DNA of 64,000 nt from Malurus cyaneus samueli (lineage: Eukaryota > Chordata > Aves > Passeriformes > Maluridae): positions 2,310,217 through 2,374,216 of the forward strand of contig VKON01000103.1 in assembly GCA_009741485.1 (NCBI GenBank), in the 5' to 3' direction. Positions 1 to 11,287 of this stretch are shown piece after piece. The position numbers were made by a program, and so were the translations under genes. Numbering within the stretch: position 1 is the first letter of the stretch; each line of letters starts with the position of its first letter. The notes beneath the pieces were generated by a model. That model saw only the letters and a list, made by a program, of their open reading frames with translations. It was not told the origin of the DNA and made no database searches.

Positions 1-740
1 CGGCGGAGAGGCGGCGGAGAGGCGGCGGCTGCGGAGCAACAGGGCCGGCGGGAGCGCCGGGGGCGCGGTGCCGCGGGCTGGCCCGGCTCCATCGCGGGCA
101 TCTCCGCCGCCGCCAGCGCTCGCCCTCCCTCCATCCCTCCATCCCTCCATCCCTCCCGCCCGCGGCTCCGCGCTCCAACCGCGTCCACAGAGCCGCACAA
201 CAAGTGGATGGAGCGGGCGGGAGCCGGCTGAGCCCTGGACTGACCGGGAGCCGGCTGAGCCTGGACTGACCGGGAGCCGGCTGAGCCTGGACTGACCGGG
301 AGCCGGCTGAGCCTGGACTGACCGGGAGCCGGCTGAGCCTGGACTGACCGGGAGCCGGCTGAGCCCTGGACTGACCGGGAGCTGCGCTGAGCCCTGGACT
401 GACCGGACCGGCTGAACCCTGCACTGACCGAGCCCCGTCCCGGGAGCCGGCTCCGCGCACGGATTACCCAGCCAGCGCGGAACGCGGAGCCGGAGGGAGC
501 GGGATCGCGCCTGGCCGCTCGGTCCGCCTCGCACAGCACAAGCACACGCACACACCGCGCTCCATTCCCTCCGGGAACGCGACCCTCGCTCGTTGTTGCC
601 TTGTCGCCAATGCCGAGGCGAGCGGCAGCGGCTGCGGCGGTGCCCGGTGGCCCCAGCAGCATCCCCGGCTCGCTCCCGGCGAGAAGGGGCACAAATCACT
701 CGCCAACCTGTGGTGCGCACTGACCACCTGCGACTGTGGA
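1..740 (+). promoter_or_regulatory. KCNA4: CpG-island promoter and leader region of KCNA4
   Basis: The first 700 or so bases are strongly GC- and CpG-rich and contain CCGCC and GGCGGAG motifs, in sharp contrast to the AT-rich DNA after 4.4 kb. The stretch lies directly upstream of the KCNA4 transcription unit and ends near a good splice donor, so it is read as the CpG-island promoter together with non-coding exon 1. No TATA box is obvious, as expected for such a promoter. The transcription start cannot be placed, and the island probably continues beyond the left edge of the window. A second GC-rich block covers the first part of the coding exon. Confidence 0.7.
219..429 (+). repeat. 26-bp tandem repeat in the KCNA4 leader (8 units)
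   Basis: Eight head-to-tail units of 25-28 bp each begin GGGAGCCGGCTGAG and end GGACTGACC. Units 2 to 5 (246-349) are exact 26-bp copies. Units 1 and 6 carry one extra C, unit 7 is a 28-bp variant and unit 8 is degenerate. The array lies within the CpG island and probably in transcribed exon 1. Each unit contains the self-complementary GCCGGC, so the transcript could be highly structured. Exact identity of the inner units indicates recent expansion or homogenisation, and the length is probably variable between individuals. Confidence 0.93.
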
Positions 741-1735
741 TCATTGGCACGGCCCCCTCAGGACTGCTGTCACCCGCTCCTTACACCAGCGGGAACGGCG
801 CTGCTATTTCCCTGCCTAGCATCAGTAAGTATAGCGGCGATCTGGGCATCTTTTTTTCTGCATGACACGTAAGGTAATGATTTTATAAATAGCGTCGTTT
901 AATAGTTGGTGTTCACCTTCTCTCGTGTGTGAATAGATGCGGCTATAAATGAGGCTCGTTTCAGAGGGGGGTGTGGGGGGCTGTGTGTTTTTGTGTGTGT
1001 GCTTGCATGTAGATGTTGCTTCAGTGCACCTGCAGTTGTTTTCTTGGCATATCACGGCATTTTCACTTGGCTGAGCATCGTACGTGCCTGTTTCCAAATT
1101 AAATCCGGCGAGATGTTCTTTGTGATCGAAACACGATTCTGCTGTAGATTGAAAACGTTACATTCCCACATCTGCTGTGTTTCTACCGATGCAACAAAAG
1201 CTCTTTGTGTGGACACATTTTATTCTTTCGTGTTCGGTGTGGATATATGTAGGTGTATCTCTTGCGTATTTGCTCGCAGACCTGAACGAGTCGTGTGTTG
1301 CAGTATTTTTATTGGTGTTTATGCGTGTTGGTGTTCTAGGAGCATGCATATGTTTGTGTATGGATGCAAGTGCTTACAGGGGTGGGGATTTTGTATCTGT
1401 CTCTATATATATGTGACATGCCCACCCACACCCTTACCCACGGAGTCGTTCAAAATCTCTGTGCATGTGATGTGGGTGTGTGTGTAATGTAGAAGTGTGA
1501 ATAGTGTGGGCAGGAGAAGATTTGAATGCCGTGGTAATAGATGACACGGTTTCATTTGATCGGTGTGACCTTTTTGGAAAACAATCCAATCTTTTCCCTT
1601 TTTGTTTTGTTTATTTTTGTGTGTTCGTGCATGTGCCTCAGGTTAAGTGCTTCTTCTGCATGACCATAACCAAAGGGTGACCCATCCACTCCCTTATGTC
1701 CTATGGGGACCTCAGAGCCAGATTCTCAGTCTTCA

Positions 1736-1777
1736 TCTCCTCCTCCTCCTCCTCCTCCACCTCCTCCTCCTCCTCTT
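1736..1777 (+). repeat. TCC/CTC trinucleotide tract in the KCNA4 intron
   Basis: About 42 bases are pyrimidine-only apart from one A: repeated CTC/TCC triplets, one CAC interruption, then CTCTT. The opposite strand is correspondingly a purine-only GGA tract. Such homopurine-homopyrimidine mirror repeats can form triplex DNA and are often length-polymorphic. Confidence 0.9.
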
Positions 1778-2202
1778 ACCACTGCTGCTGATGCCCTGGG
1801 TGCTGCTCCCAGGTTTGAGACATTGTTGACAGGCTGAAGAAAGGATTTGCAAAGACCTCCTCACTGTGCAAATGAAGTGATGGCTGGAATTAACTTCAAC
1901 TCCCCAAGTAACAATATTAAGCAGTAAGTTTGCTAGGCCAAAGCATTACCACGAACAAATAATGAGGAAAGAGACTATTTGCATTTGGTTTCAATGATGA
2001 GCTAAAACCATCAGTGGAGAGCAGGTACCCTTTGGTTTTCATTTTTTTTTTTTTTTTCCTGAGGAATGCAGCCTTTATAGACTGCGTGGCAGTCATGATT
2101 CTGATCAGATACAGCAGTGATGGCTGCAGGAGATAAAGGAAAATAAAGGGGCTTGGTGTATGGAAGAACAAAGTCTCGGCTGTTCCCTGGTTCAGTCTGA
2201 GA

Positions 2203-2222
2203 ATTTCATCTTTTCTTATCAG
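2203..2222 (+). promoter_or_regulatory. KCNA4: Candidate splice acceptor of KCNA4 exon 2
   Basis: The run TTTCATCTTTTCTTATC precedes AG at 2221-2222 and gives a good polypyrimidine tract. Using it would leave a 215-nt leader in exon 2 before the start codon at 2438. The assignment is by motif and by analogy with the two-exon mammalian gene; no transcript was available. Confidence 0.5.
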
Positions 2223-2437
2223 CAAAACAGTAGTTTGTGTGGAACATTCCGGAGAGCGCCAAAATGCGGATCTGTGGTTTCCCAAAGCGTAGATTCGGCG
2301 TCGTGACCGCCTTGCCACGCTCGATGCCCAGCACACCGTCCTCCACTCGCCAATGGCTTTGAACTTTCCGCCGAAAGCTGAGGCGACCCTGTAAATAAAA
2401 CAAAAACCGAAAACAAACAAAGAAAAAACAAAGCAAG

Positions 2438-4384
2438 ATGGAGGTGGCGATGGTGAGCGCGGACAGCTCCGGGTGCAACACCCACATGCCCTACGGATAC
2501 GCGGCTCAGGCCCGTGCCCGCGAGCGCGAGAGGCTGGCGCAGTCCAGAGCCGCCGCTGCCGCCGCTGTCGCCGCAGCCACGGCCGCGGTGGAAGGTGGGG
2601 CGGCCGGAGGAGGGGGACCCTACCACCACTACCACCAGGAGCAGAGCCGAGGGGCGGCCTCCTCGCGCCAGAGCGCCAAGAGGAGGAGGAAAGGCAAGAA
2701 GAGGAGCCACCACTTGGGGAGCAGGGAGTGTGGCGCGTCCTTCCCCTGCTCCGAGCTGCTGCCGCTCAGCGGCTCCGAGGAGAGGATACTGAAGGACTTG
2801 AGCGAGGAGGAAGAGGAGGATGAAGATGAGGATGAGGACGATGAGGAAGAAGGGAAGCTCTACTACAGCGATGACTATGGGGAGGATGAGATTTCCTACT
2901 CGGACCAGCCCCCCGATGACGGCGTGGGCCCCGGGGGCTACAGCTCGGTGCGCTACAGCGAGTACGAGTGCTGCGAGCGCGTGGTGATCAATGTGTCGGG
3001 GCTGCGCTTCGAGACACAGCTCAAGACGCTGGCTCAGTTCCCCGAGACGCTGCTGGGGGACCCGGCCAAGCGGGGAAGGTACTTTGATCCTCTCAGGAAT
3101 GAGTACTTCTTTGATAGGAACCGACCCAGCTTCGATGCCATCCTGTACTACTACCAGAGCGGCGGCCGGCTCAAGAGACCGGTCAACGTGCCCTTCGACA
3201 TCTTCTCCGAGGAGGTGAAGTTCTACCAGCTCGGGGAGGAGGCCATGCTCAAGTTCAGGGAGGATGAAGGTTTTGTCAAAGAGGAAGAGGAAAAGGTGTT
3301 GCCGGAGAACGAGTTTAAGAGGCAGGTTTGGCTGCTGTTCGAGTACCCGGAAAGTTCCAGTCCAGCCAGGGGCATCGCCATCGTCTCTGTCTTGGTCATC
3401 TTGATCTCCATCGTCATCTTTTGCCTGGAGACTTTGCCAGAGTTCCGAGATGACAAAGAATTCGTCATGTCCCTGAGCTTGGGCAAGGGGCTTTCCAACG
3501 AGTCGCTGCACCTGAACGCCGGGGAGCACACCATCTTCAACGACCCTTTCTTCATTGTAGAGACCGTGTGCATCATCTGGTTCTCCTTCGAGTTCACGGT
3601 GCGCTGCTTCGCCTGCCCCAGCAAAGCGCACTTCTTCAAGAACGTCATGAACATCATCGACATCGTGTCCATCTTGCCTTATTTCATCACCCTGGGCACG
3701 GACCTGGCGCAGGAGCAGGGCAGCCAGCAGGCCATGTCCTTCGCCATCCTGAGGATCATCCGCCTCGTCAGGGTGTTCCGCATCTTCAAGCTGTCCCGGC
3801 ACTCCAAGGGGCTGCAGATCCTGGGTCACACGCTCAGGGCCAGCATGAGGGAACTTGGCCTCCTCATCTTTTTTCTTTTCATCGGGGTCATTTTGTTTTC
3901 CAGCGCCGTTTACTTCGCAGAAGCCGACGAGCCCGCCACCCATTTCCAAAGCATCCCGGATGCCTTCTGGTGGGCTGTAGTGACCATGACTACGGTCGGT
4001 TATGGGGACATGAAACCCATAACCGTGGGTGGGAAAATTGTGGGGTCGCTGTGTGCCATTGCAGGAGTGTTAACCATTGCTTTACCAGTGCCAGTGATTG
4101 TCTCCAATTTTAACTATTTCTACCACAGAGAAACTGAGAACGAGGAGCACACGCAGATGATGCAAAACGCGGTCAGTTGCCCTTACCTCCCAGCAAATTT
4201 GCTGAAGAAATTTAGGAGTGCGTCGTCTTCGTCCACAGAGGATAAATCAGAGTATTTGGAGATGGAAGAAGGAGTTAAGGAGTCTCTTTGTGTAAAGGAG
4301 AATAAAAGTCAGGACACGGGGAATAGCAGTGAGTCAGAGAAGAAAAACTGCGTAAATTCAAATTCTGTGGAAACTGATGTATAA
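2438..4384 (+). CDS. KCNA4: Voltage-gated potassium channel Kv1.4 (Shaker family, A-type)
   Basis: The single-exon frame gives 648 residues, close to the mammalian length. The ATG at 2438 has A at -3 and G at +4, and the product begins [13 protein letters not shown], typical of Kv1.4. Residues 1-37 form the inactivation ball, with Cys13 and His16, the redox- and pH-sensing positions known in mammals. An alanine- and glycine-rich linker follows, then an acidic run at 123-142. The T1 tetramerisation domain spans about 180-275. S1 is at 312-332, S2 at 371-392 and S3 at 402-422. S4 has charges R439, R442, R445, R448, K451 and R454. S5 is about 473-492, the TVGYGD filter is 519-524, and S6 carries the PVP bend at 550-552. 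The ETDV terminus (645-648) is a PDZ ligand. The protein is a plasma-membrane tetramer carrying fast-inactivating K+ current in neurons and heart. No frameshift or missing key residue is seen. Confidence 0.98.
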   Translation: MEVAMVSADSSGCNTHMPYGYAAQARARERERLAQSRAAAAAAVAAATAAVEGGAAGGGGPYHHYHQEQSRGAASSRQSAKRRRKGKKRSHHLGSRECGASFPCSELLPLSGSEERILKDLSEEEEEDEDEDEDDEEEGKLYYSDDYGEDEISYSDQPPDDGVGPGGYSSVRYSEYECCERVVINVSGLRFETQLKTLAQFPETLLGDPAKRGRYFDPLRNEYFFDRNRPSFDAILYYYQSGGRLKRPVNVPFDIFSEEVKFYQLGEEAMLKFREDEGFVKEEEEKVLPENEFKRQVWLLFEYPESSSPARGIAIVSVLVILISIVIFCLETLPEFRDDKEFVMSLSLGKGLSNESLHLNAGEHTIFNDPFFIVETVCIIWFSFEFTVRCFACPSKAHFFKNVMNIIDIVSILPYFITLGTDLAQEQGSQQAMSFAILRIIRLVRVFRIFKLSRHSKGLQILGHTLRASMRELGLLIFFLFIGVILFSSAVYFAEADEPATHFQSIPDAFWWAVVTMTTVGYGDMKPITVGGKIVGSLCAIAGVLTIALPVPVIVSNFNYFYHRETENEEHTQMMQNAVSCPYLPANLLKKFRSASSSSTEDKSEYLEMEEGVKESLCVKENKSQDTGNSSESEKKNCVNSNSVETDV

Positions 4385-4520
4385 TTTTGAACGTTTCCAA
4401 ATATATTTATGCATTAAAGAGTGCAGTGAAAATAATGAAATATGCAAACAAGAGTCTGCAGCATACAGTAGTATGCCATTTAATGGTTAAATACAAATAA
4501 AAAGCATTGCTGAACACGTA
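4385..4520 (+). other. KCNA4: KCNA4 proximal 3' UTR with polyadenylation signals
   Basis: AT-rich sequence follows the TAA. It contains ATTAAA at 4413-4418 and a canonical AATAAA at 4496-4501, the first full signal after the stop. Kv1.4 messages in mammals use alternative poly(A) sites, so the UTR may well continue further; the next clear AATAAA I noticed is near 6282. Which site is used cannot be told from sequence alone. Confidence 0.5.
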
Positions 4521-7500
4521 TGACATATCAAGTAAGGGGTACAACTTGAAGAAAGGAATTTGCTAGATCTGATACGTTTTCAGACTTTATATTTTTATTA
4601 GAATGCGAGTGTTTTGCACATGAGGCTGGAAAATTTATTAAAACCAAGTCAGTTTTGAAGTGGGTGCATGAACTGTCGACATCACTAATAACAGCTCTGT
4701 GGTAAAAGTTGGCATTCAGAGGTATTTACTATGTAAGAAACAATGAAGTTTGGTAGTCATTTATCTATTTATCAGTGCTTTAATAGCAGCTACCATAAAT
4801 CATTGGAAACCATAGTCATTGTTTTTCAAATGGTAAATTTATTGTAAAAAAGATATTCTACAGAAGATAGATCTAAATTTTTTTTTCTTGAAATCTATAA
4901 TGCTTGTTTTTAACTGGAAATTTCCTTTGAAAAGGCTGTTGACCCTCCAGAAATTGTTTATTTTTATAACTCTCTTTGGAGGCATTGCAGCATTTGTTGT
5001 CTAATAATGAAAGAAATGAAGTAAGAGAATCGTTTAACCTGGTCTGACTGCAAAGGCAAAATGACTGGAATGCTTTTTTGCACTACTTTATATGCTGGAG
5101 ATATATTGAAAGAGACTTCATACTGTGAATGTTTACTAATGTAATAGTTCAATGACAATCATTGGAAGAGTGAATTCTGCATCATATTTTATTGTTTCTT
5201 CTTTCTTTGTGATGCTGATGGCAAAACAGCTAACATTACATTAATTCCATACTCTTTTTAATTATGAATTATCTGTGATCTGGAAAAGGATTGTGAAGTA
5301 AAATTTTCTAATCAAAAATGATTTGAAATCGGTGTTTTCTACTGATGCCCCCAAGAAGTACCAACCTAATTTATATCTTTTTTTCTGCTTAATTTAGCGT
5401 TCAGAGTCCGTGATTAGTACGTGCACTTTGTCAGTATTGAGGAAATTCAGTGTATGGGAGGAGAAGGTAGAAGTAATCAGATACTCTGTGGTTACAGCGC
5501 TGACAATTGAGGATTTCTGACTTTTAATAATGTGCTATTACTGGTGCTGCATTTCCCCTTGATTACAGCTTTCACCCCTGTTTATCTCAAGCAACATTTA
5601 AGAACCAGAACAGGCATTCTGGGCTTCCAAAGGAACGTGCTGGATGCCATGGAGTCTTTGTGAAAGCATTCTGTGGTGTCTTCTGGCTGATTCTTAGGCC
5701 AGATGTGTTTTATTTTGGGTCAGAACTTTCCATTGCCCTTCCTGGGAGATTCAGGTGGGTAAAGATTGCCTGGCCTGTGGTCTATCCCAGAGCCCAGAGT
5801 AAGATAGGTGAGATATTTCTCCATAAAACATGAATAATGGATTCAGAACAAGGCTTTTTCCAGGCTTACCATGACCAAGGGAAGGCACAATTGAACTGTA
5901 GCTGTTTTTGAAGAGGCACTGTGGAACATTCCAGATTTTAAAACTTGAACCAAGCTGGCATATGCACTTTAAGGTCTGGGACAGGCTGTTATGGGAGAGA
6001 AAAGGATTTACCAACCCTACTGAATTACAGTAGTTTGCAATATTCTTTTAAAGCTGAGTGGGGGAGTTTTTGCAAGGGGGAGAACTTGTTAGTGATGGAT
6101 TTTTAGCAGCAATGAAAACAATCTGAATTGGGCATCACACATGATCCATCAGGTGAGCCTTGTTTGCTGCACCAAACAGAGCTGCAGGCTTCTCTCCAGT
6201 GGCTGGGTTTTGCCTTTGTGGTTTTTCTGTGAGTCTCTTGGAAAAGTTTCTCTGCTTTGTCTTCTTTTGCGTCGCAGAAAAATAAAACACGAGGCGCACG
6301 CAAAGGTCTGCGTTGTGCTGAGCCCTGCTTCAAAATGCGTGTTTAAGTGTCTGATTCCTGATTTAAAAACCTAGAGCAGGCTTCTTCACTGTATTTTTGA
6401 TGTGAAGCATGAAACAAAGCTCCTTTTTATGGTGGTGATGTTAATTCCAGCCGCGTTTTGAATGAAGCCACTCAGTAATTTCATTCAGAAGTGTTTGCCA
6501 AAATTTGACATTACATTTCACCGTGGCTTACCTGAGTTAAACGTGCTAAATACTTTTCCCTACAGGGGCATTCTATAAAATCCAGTAAAAATCCATAACT
6601 GGAAGTATTTTTTTCACAGATGGCAGTCAATGGGCCAGAGAGCACGAGTTTTTTTCTCTTCCCAAACTGTCCTGGTGGTAGTTCTGTGTGAAACCAGAGA
6701 CCATGCAGTGCCTGGGGCCATGGCAAGGAGGTGGGAGTGAAATAAATAGGTAGATAAATAGGTAAGTAAAGAATTTAGGGAAAATAAGTAGTACAGAGGA
6801 GCCTCCTGCAGCGAGTGAACCTCTGTACTTTGTCACCATAAATAACAAATTCATGGCTTGGTGTTAGGCTGTGCATTCCAAATCACAGGAGGAGTTGTGC
6901 ATTCCAGAATGGAAGCAAATAACTCTGCTTGGGCTTATAATTTGATTATTCAACCATCTGTTGGTCCAGTCACAAGGTAGTTTTAAAATGCCAAAGTCCT
7001 ACCACTTTCATGCTAAAGATCCCAAAGATCCCAAGTGCTTTTACAAGAAACAGAAATTTATATTAAGTATTGCTTTGGTTGAAATTGTGTGCCAGAGAAA
7101 CCCTTTAGTTGAGCTGTTATAGCTCCAAATTACTGCTACTGCTTCTGTCAGACCTTTTCCAGGGATACCAGCAGCTTTCAGAAAAAGAATTTTATTGTGA
7201 CTTGGGCATTTTGCATTTTAAATTACAGTAGCAAAATGCATTCCCGATGCAGCTGATGTGAATGGATTTACACTGGGGATCACTTTAGTTCTACTAATGT
7301 AGTTCAGATGATTTCACATTGACACACATTTCAGCTAAAAATAATGCAAAATGAGGCATTTCAGGTTCGCTTGCAGTGGTGAAAAAAATTTGGAGGAGTT
7401 CCATTAGAATTCATGGAATCACAGCAGCACCATATCTGATTTCAAATACGGTCTGATACTGAACTGTGTGCTGGCATTCATTTTAAGATTTTCCTAAGTA

Positions 7501-10500
7501 TTTTTATAGTAATCTGAAGTGCCAAGGCCAGACTCATAAGGAGAGAGTTTTGCCAGCTGAAGTGTTGGATTTAATGCCTGACTTCAGAGATCCATAATTT
7601 TTTTTTTTTTTTCCTTTATTACATTTCTGGTGTTCCATTGATTCCTTGATAACATCAGCTGAACCTTACACCAAAGGAAGTGTTTGTGGTGAAGGTTTCT
7701 GGGATGATTCCACAAGAGACTGATTCCATTTGATGGAAATGTTATTTCTTTGTATTTGAAGGAAAATTCTTCTGCTTAAGTATGTTTTGGTGTGTACAAT
7801 CCGATTCTGTGGTGTTCATGTGAAGCAGAAAAAATTTGGGAGATCCAGGGGAGGAAAAGCCCCATTGCTGTCATGATTACATCTAACTCATGGCATCAGT
7901 GTTTGGGGATGCTGACAGGCATTCTTGTGGTCATAAAAATTGTGATTTGAGTGTGTTTTCAGTCAGTACAACTTTTCAAATATCTTTGGAATGGGAAAAT
8001 GGCTTTGCATGATACTGGTGTGGAGTTTGGGATCAGGCCATAACCTGGAACAAAGGATCTTGCAGTGTAACTCCTGGCATGGAACATTCCTGTCGAGTTC
8101 ATTTTCAGGTGTTGAGATTCATTTGACTTGGGATTTGAAAATTCCGTGCTGGGCTGCCCAACAACATAAGGCACTTCATATTTGCATAAATGTGGGATGG
8201 ATAAATGCACTGTGGAAAACCAGCAAAAAGGTCTGTTCCATTGGTGATTAATTCCTGAAAAGTCTTTCTTGCACAGCACTGAAAAACTCAGTGTGTCTTT
8301 CTGGTCATCCTGGACTCATAAAAGTAATTCTCAATATCAATTAATCTTTAGCATAAACTTTAAACTTTATAGATAATCCTCAGATTATCTAATTATTAAG
8401 TCTGTCTGTGGTGTTTAGACTGTGTCACTGGCTTCCTCTATTTTTTTACTGGTTCCTTACTACTTCTTACTGTCATTGCATCCAGTTATAAATACATAAA
8501 TAAATGTTTTTTAAATTTTTAATTAATTGACATGAGACAGTAAGCTATAAAAGGAAATATTAACCTCCCCCATCTATAATACCCAGCATGTAAGTTACAT
8601 ATTTTTCTTACCATTAAATAAATCTAAATGACAGAATAACATCTGTAGATGTGGAGCAGGGTGTGCACTTTCCTGCTGCTATAAATGAATGATCAGAGGC
8701 TTCTGATTTTGTGCTGAATAAGATCTAGGTGACAGATTTATTATTTTTGCACCATTGTTTGAAACAAATGCTTGTAAAAAAATTGGCAGTTTTGTAAAAA
8801 TGACCATCCCTTCATTTCCACAGAGGCCATCTAATGTGGGCAAAGGGATTGACAGGTTAATTCTGGGTTAAAGAGCAGAAATATTTTGTACCTGGCACCC
8901 AGGTTCTCTCTGTGTTTGTGCCACGCTTTCTGTGTGCTCAGGATTCCAATGGCATTAATTCTGAAGGAAAACTCATTAAAGCATTATGTACTGAGATGGT
9001 TGAATTAATTCTTAATTTTAATCTCTTTCTGTACAATTATAATGTGCCTTGAGACCTTTTTTCTGCAACAGGCCCTTTGGAAAATAAATACGTCAGTATT
9101 TAAGAAGGAAAGAAGAGAAATCCTACATTACATATAAAAAAACTCACAAAACGCACTAATTGAGGGAAAGTGGGTAAGTAAAACTTTTTTTTTTCCTTCA
9201 TCTGTGCATTTATGGTATTGCCATTGAAATGAAATTGGGGGCAAATTGTTTGAAGGGATCTGCAGTTATAGACAATCTTCATGCCTTGTTTCTCTTCCAG
9301 GTGCTCTGGTCTCGGGAGCAGCAATAAAAAATAAAAATAAATAAAAATCCATGCTCCTGCCACAAATGTCCTGCTGAGTGCACAAGTTCCATTATTTGCT
9401 TGGTAGTACGGTGCAACCTTTTCAGAGATGTCTCAAAGACTCCAGGCTGCAATCCTGAGCTGGAAACGGTCTTGGCTCTGCTTTCACCAAATGTGCTTTT
9501 CAATACCTGAATTCCCTTCATTCCATCAGGAATTGGGCTGTAAAATGCTTCCTGAATCAAGGAATAAGCAGTGTTTTTAAGGTCAAAAGTGACACTGTGG
9601 TGGAGCAGGGGTTCCCAGGGGGTGCAGTTGTTGCTTTAGGGAGGGTAGGAGGTGATTGCACATACTCAAGAGAGATTTTTCGTATTTTACCCTCTTTGTT
9701 TTTAATCTGTTGCTCAAATGTTCCAGGGGCATTTGTGTTCAAAATAGGGAGAAAAATGGATAGAGTGAGTGAGGTACACCAAAGGCATCTTTAATTTTAG
9801 ATAATTTTTTTCTGATCTTAGCAGTCAAAATAAACTAAAGTTTGTTTTTTTAAAGAATTGTTACTAGTTACTTAGACCTCACACTTATTATAAAGGCAAT
9901 TTCAGTGTGACAGTGTACCCTGAGTCTGAAACTATCATCCTGGGCATGAATGGCAGCTTTCAATTCAGAAAATCAAGTGAGACATACTCAGTGTAGAACA
10001 GAAGTATAGAAGGTATTTTTGATGTGTTTTCATTGTTCTGGCTTTGGGTCTGACATTCCTGCACTGAAGTTTTCCAAAGTTTCTTGTGTCAATACTGGGC
10101 AGTGTTGGACAGACAAGGAGAAAATGGGCTTTCCTTGTTTGTGTTTGTGTTGGTGTGGCTTTGCTGCAGTTTTTTTTGGAGGAGGGATGCTCCAGGATGC
10201 TGCACTCTGTGTTTAATTTCATTGCAAGAGGAGCAGCACCCCACGATGTGCTTTGGGAACAAATCCAATCACACGGGGAGGCTGAATTCCCTTTTCCCTC
10301 TGCCTTGTTCACCCCAAGGACCCTGCTGGGTGTTTCCCTGCTCTGTGGATTCACCCACGTTCCTCTCTGCTGGTATCAGTGGAGCTTTGGTTTTCCATCA
10401 GAGCCCGTGCTATCTGTCCTTGGTGTGGATCATCCCCTGTGTGAATGAACTTTAATTCCTGCCTATTGTTGTCTCCCTGCTGGCACAGTTTGGAATGAAT

Positions 10501-11170
10501 TCAGGGTGTCATTCACAGGCGGTTTCTCCTCACACAGGGGAGCCTGAACGATCAAAGACTGATCAAAGTCTTGTTTTTCTGTCCAAAATTCTATTTATGG
10601 CACAAGTCACACGTTCCACAGGCTGTATATTCCAGGTTAAACACCTTTCAATACTTTCTGCTTCATGACCGTGTTTGTGCATTCAAGATGCCCTCAATTT
10701 GCCCTGAATTCCTCAGGAATTTAAGGCATTGACTATTTTTCAGGTCTCAGGCGTGAAGGGAAGGGAGATGATCCCTCTTTGCATTCAAAATGGCAAGGCA
10801 TTATTATAAAGCAGAAATCTTGCATATTTTCAGGTTAAGAAGCTAAGGGATGGTATCTTTTCTATTAAAGTATTTCTTAAATATTTGCTGCAGATACACA
10901 TACTGAATATAAAATATGGTTTCATCACAGGGGAGGAATACAAAAGATTTTTAATTCGATGTTTAAAGGGCATCATTGTATTTTACCCTGTGCCAGATGA
11001 CAAGCTCAGATAAATGTTATTTTAGGAGGAATCTATTCTACTGCAGAGAGTGCAGCAAAAGAATTGCATAGCAATTTATAGTCCAGCATTTATTTCTGTA
11101 TGTGTTTCTTTCTGTTAGCTACTTCCAAGCACTGTTATTTATTCAGGACTCATAGATCTCAAAATCAAAA
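4521..11170. other. AT-rich non-coding sequence downstream of KCNA4
   Basis: Part of this may be distal 3' UTR. No frame here exceeds about 130 codons or shows domain-like composition. Seen by eye: a T-run near 7598-7612, an A/T-rich simple stretch with AAATA units at about 9323-9348, and otherwise unremarkable single-copy DNA. The open frames at 10084-10455 and nearby overlap each other in several frames and look accidental. Confidence 0.6.
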
Positions 11171-11287
11171 ATTAAACCTTGTTCCTCTCATTTACTCAGA
11201 TCCTCGTGACATTTTTGTCATCATTAATGACAATTAATGACAGATATGTCATGAGGATCTGAGTAAATGAGAGGAGCAAGGTTTAAT
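11171..11287. repeat. Long inverted repeat: 41-bp arms, 35-nt loop
   Basis: The left arm 11171-11211 (starts ATTAAACCTT, ends CGTGACA) is the reverse complement of the right arm 11247-11287 (starts TGTCATGAGG, ends GGTTTAAT) at 39 of 41 positions. Both mismatches become G-U pairs in a + strand transcript, so an RNA would pair along the whole 41-bp stem. The loop contains a tandem ATTAATGACA duplication. It may be a young foldback, a MITE-like remnant or a hairpin RNA source. No flanking gene or promoter is evident. Confidence 0.93.

Larger units (their letters stand above)
1..824 (+). other. KCNA4: KCNA4 untranslated exon 1 (3' end only defined)
   Basis: The sequence ATCA followed by GTAAGT at 825-830 is a near-consensus splice donor. 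Mammalian KCNA4 is known to have a non-coding first exon and a second exon holding the rest of the leader and the whole coding sequence, which matches this layout. The 5' boundary is unknown; 1 is only the window edge. The exon contains several short upstream ATGs, including one at 68 that opens a 75-codon frame through the repeat array, but nothing recognisable is encoded. The exon assignment is inference from the donor and the known gene structure. Confidence 0.5.
825..2222 (+). other. KCNA4: Inferred 5'-UTR intron of KCNA4
   Basis: The intron is bounded by donor GTAAGT (825-830) and by a pyrimidine-rich acceptor, TTTCATCTTTTCTTATCAG, ending at 2222. The interior changes abruptly from CpG-rich to T- and GT-rich. 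It has GT-rich stretches around 970-1010, a CTC/TCC tract at 1736-1777 and a T-run at 2041-2058. Short open frames in this interval (for example 993-1487) show no recognisable protein features. Another acceptor nearer the start codon is possible; the A-rich 2391-2437 stretch argues against one there. Confidence 0.5.

Noticed and set aside
68..295. 75-codon frame in the CpG island
   Set aside because: It runs into the tandem repeat, has proline- and serine-rich low-complexity composition from GC-rich DNA, and is at most an upstream ORF.
2219..3949. 576-codon open frame on the minus strand opposite KCNA4
   Set aside because: It is the antisense of a GC-rich, highly conserved coding exon. Its composition is what reverse-reading of KCNA4 codons gives, and no domain is recognisable.
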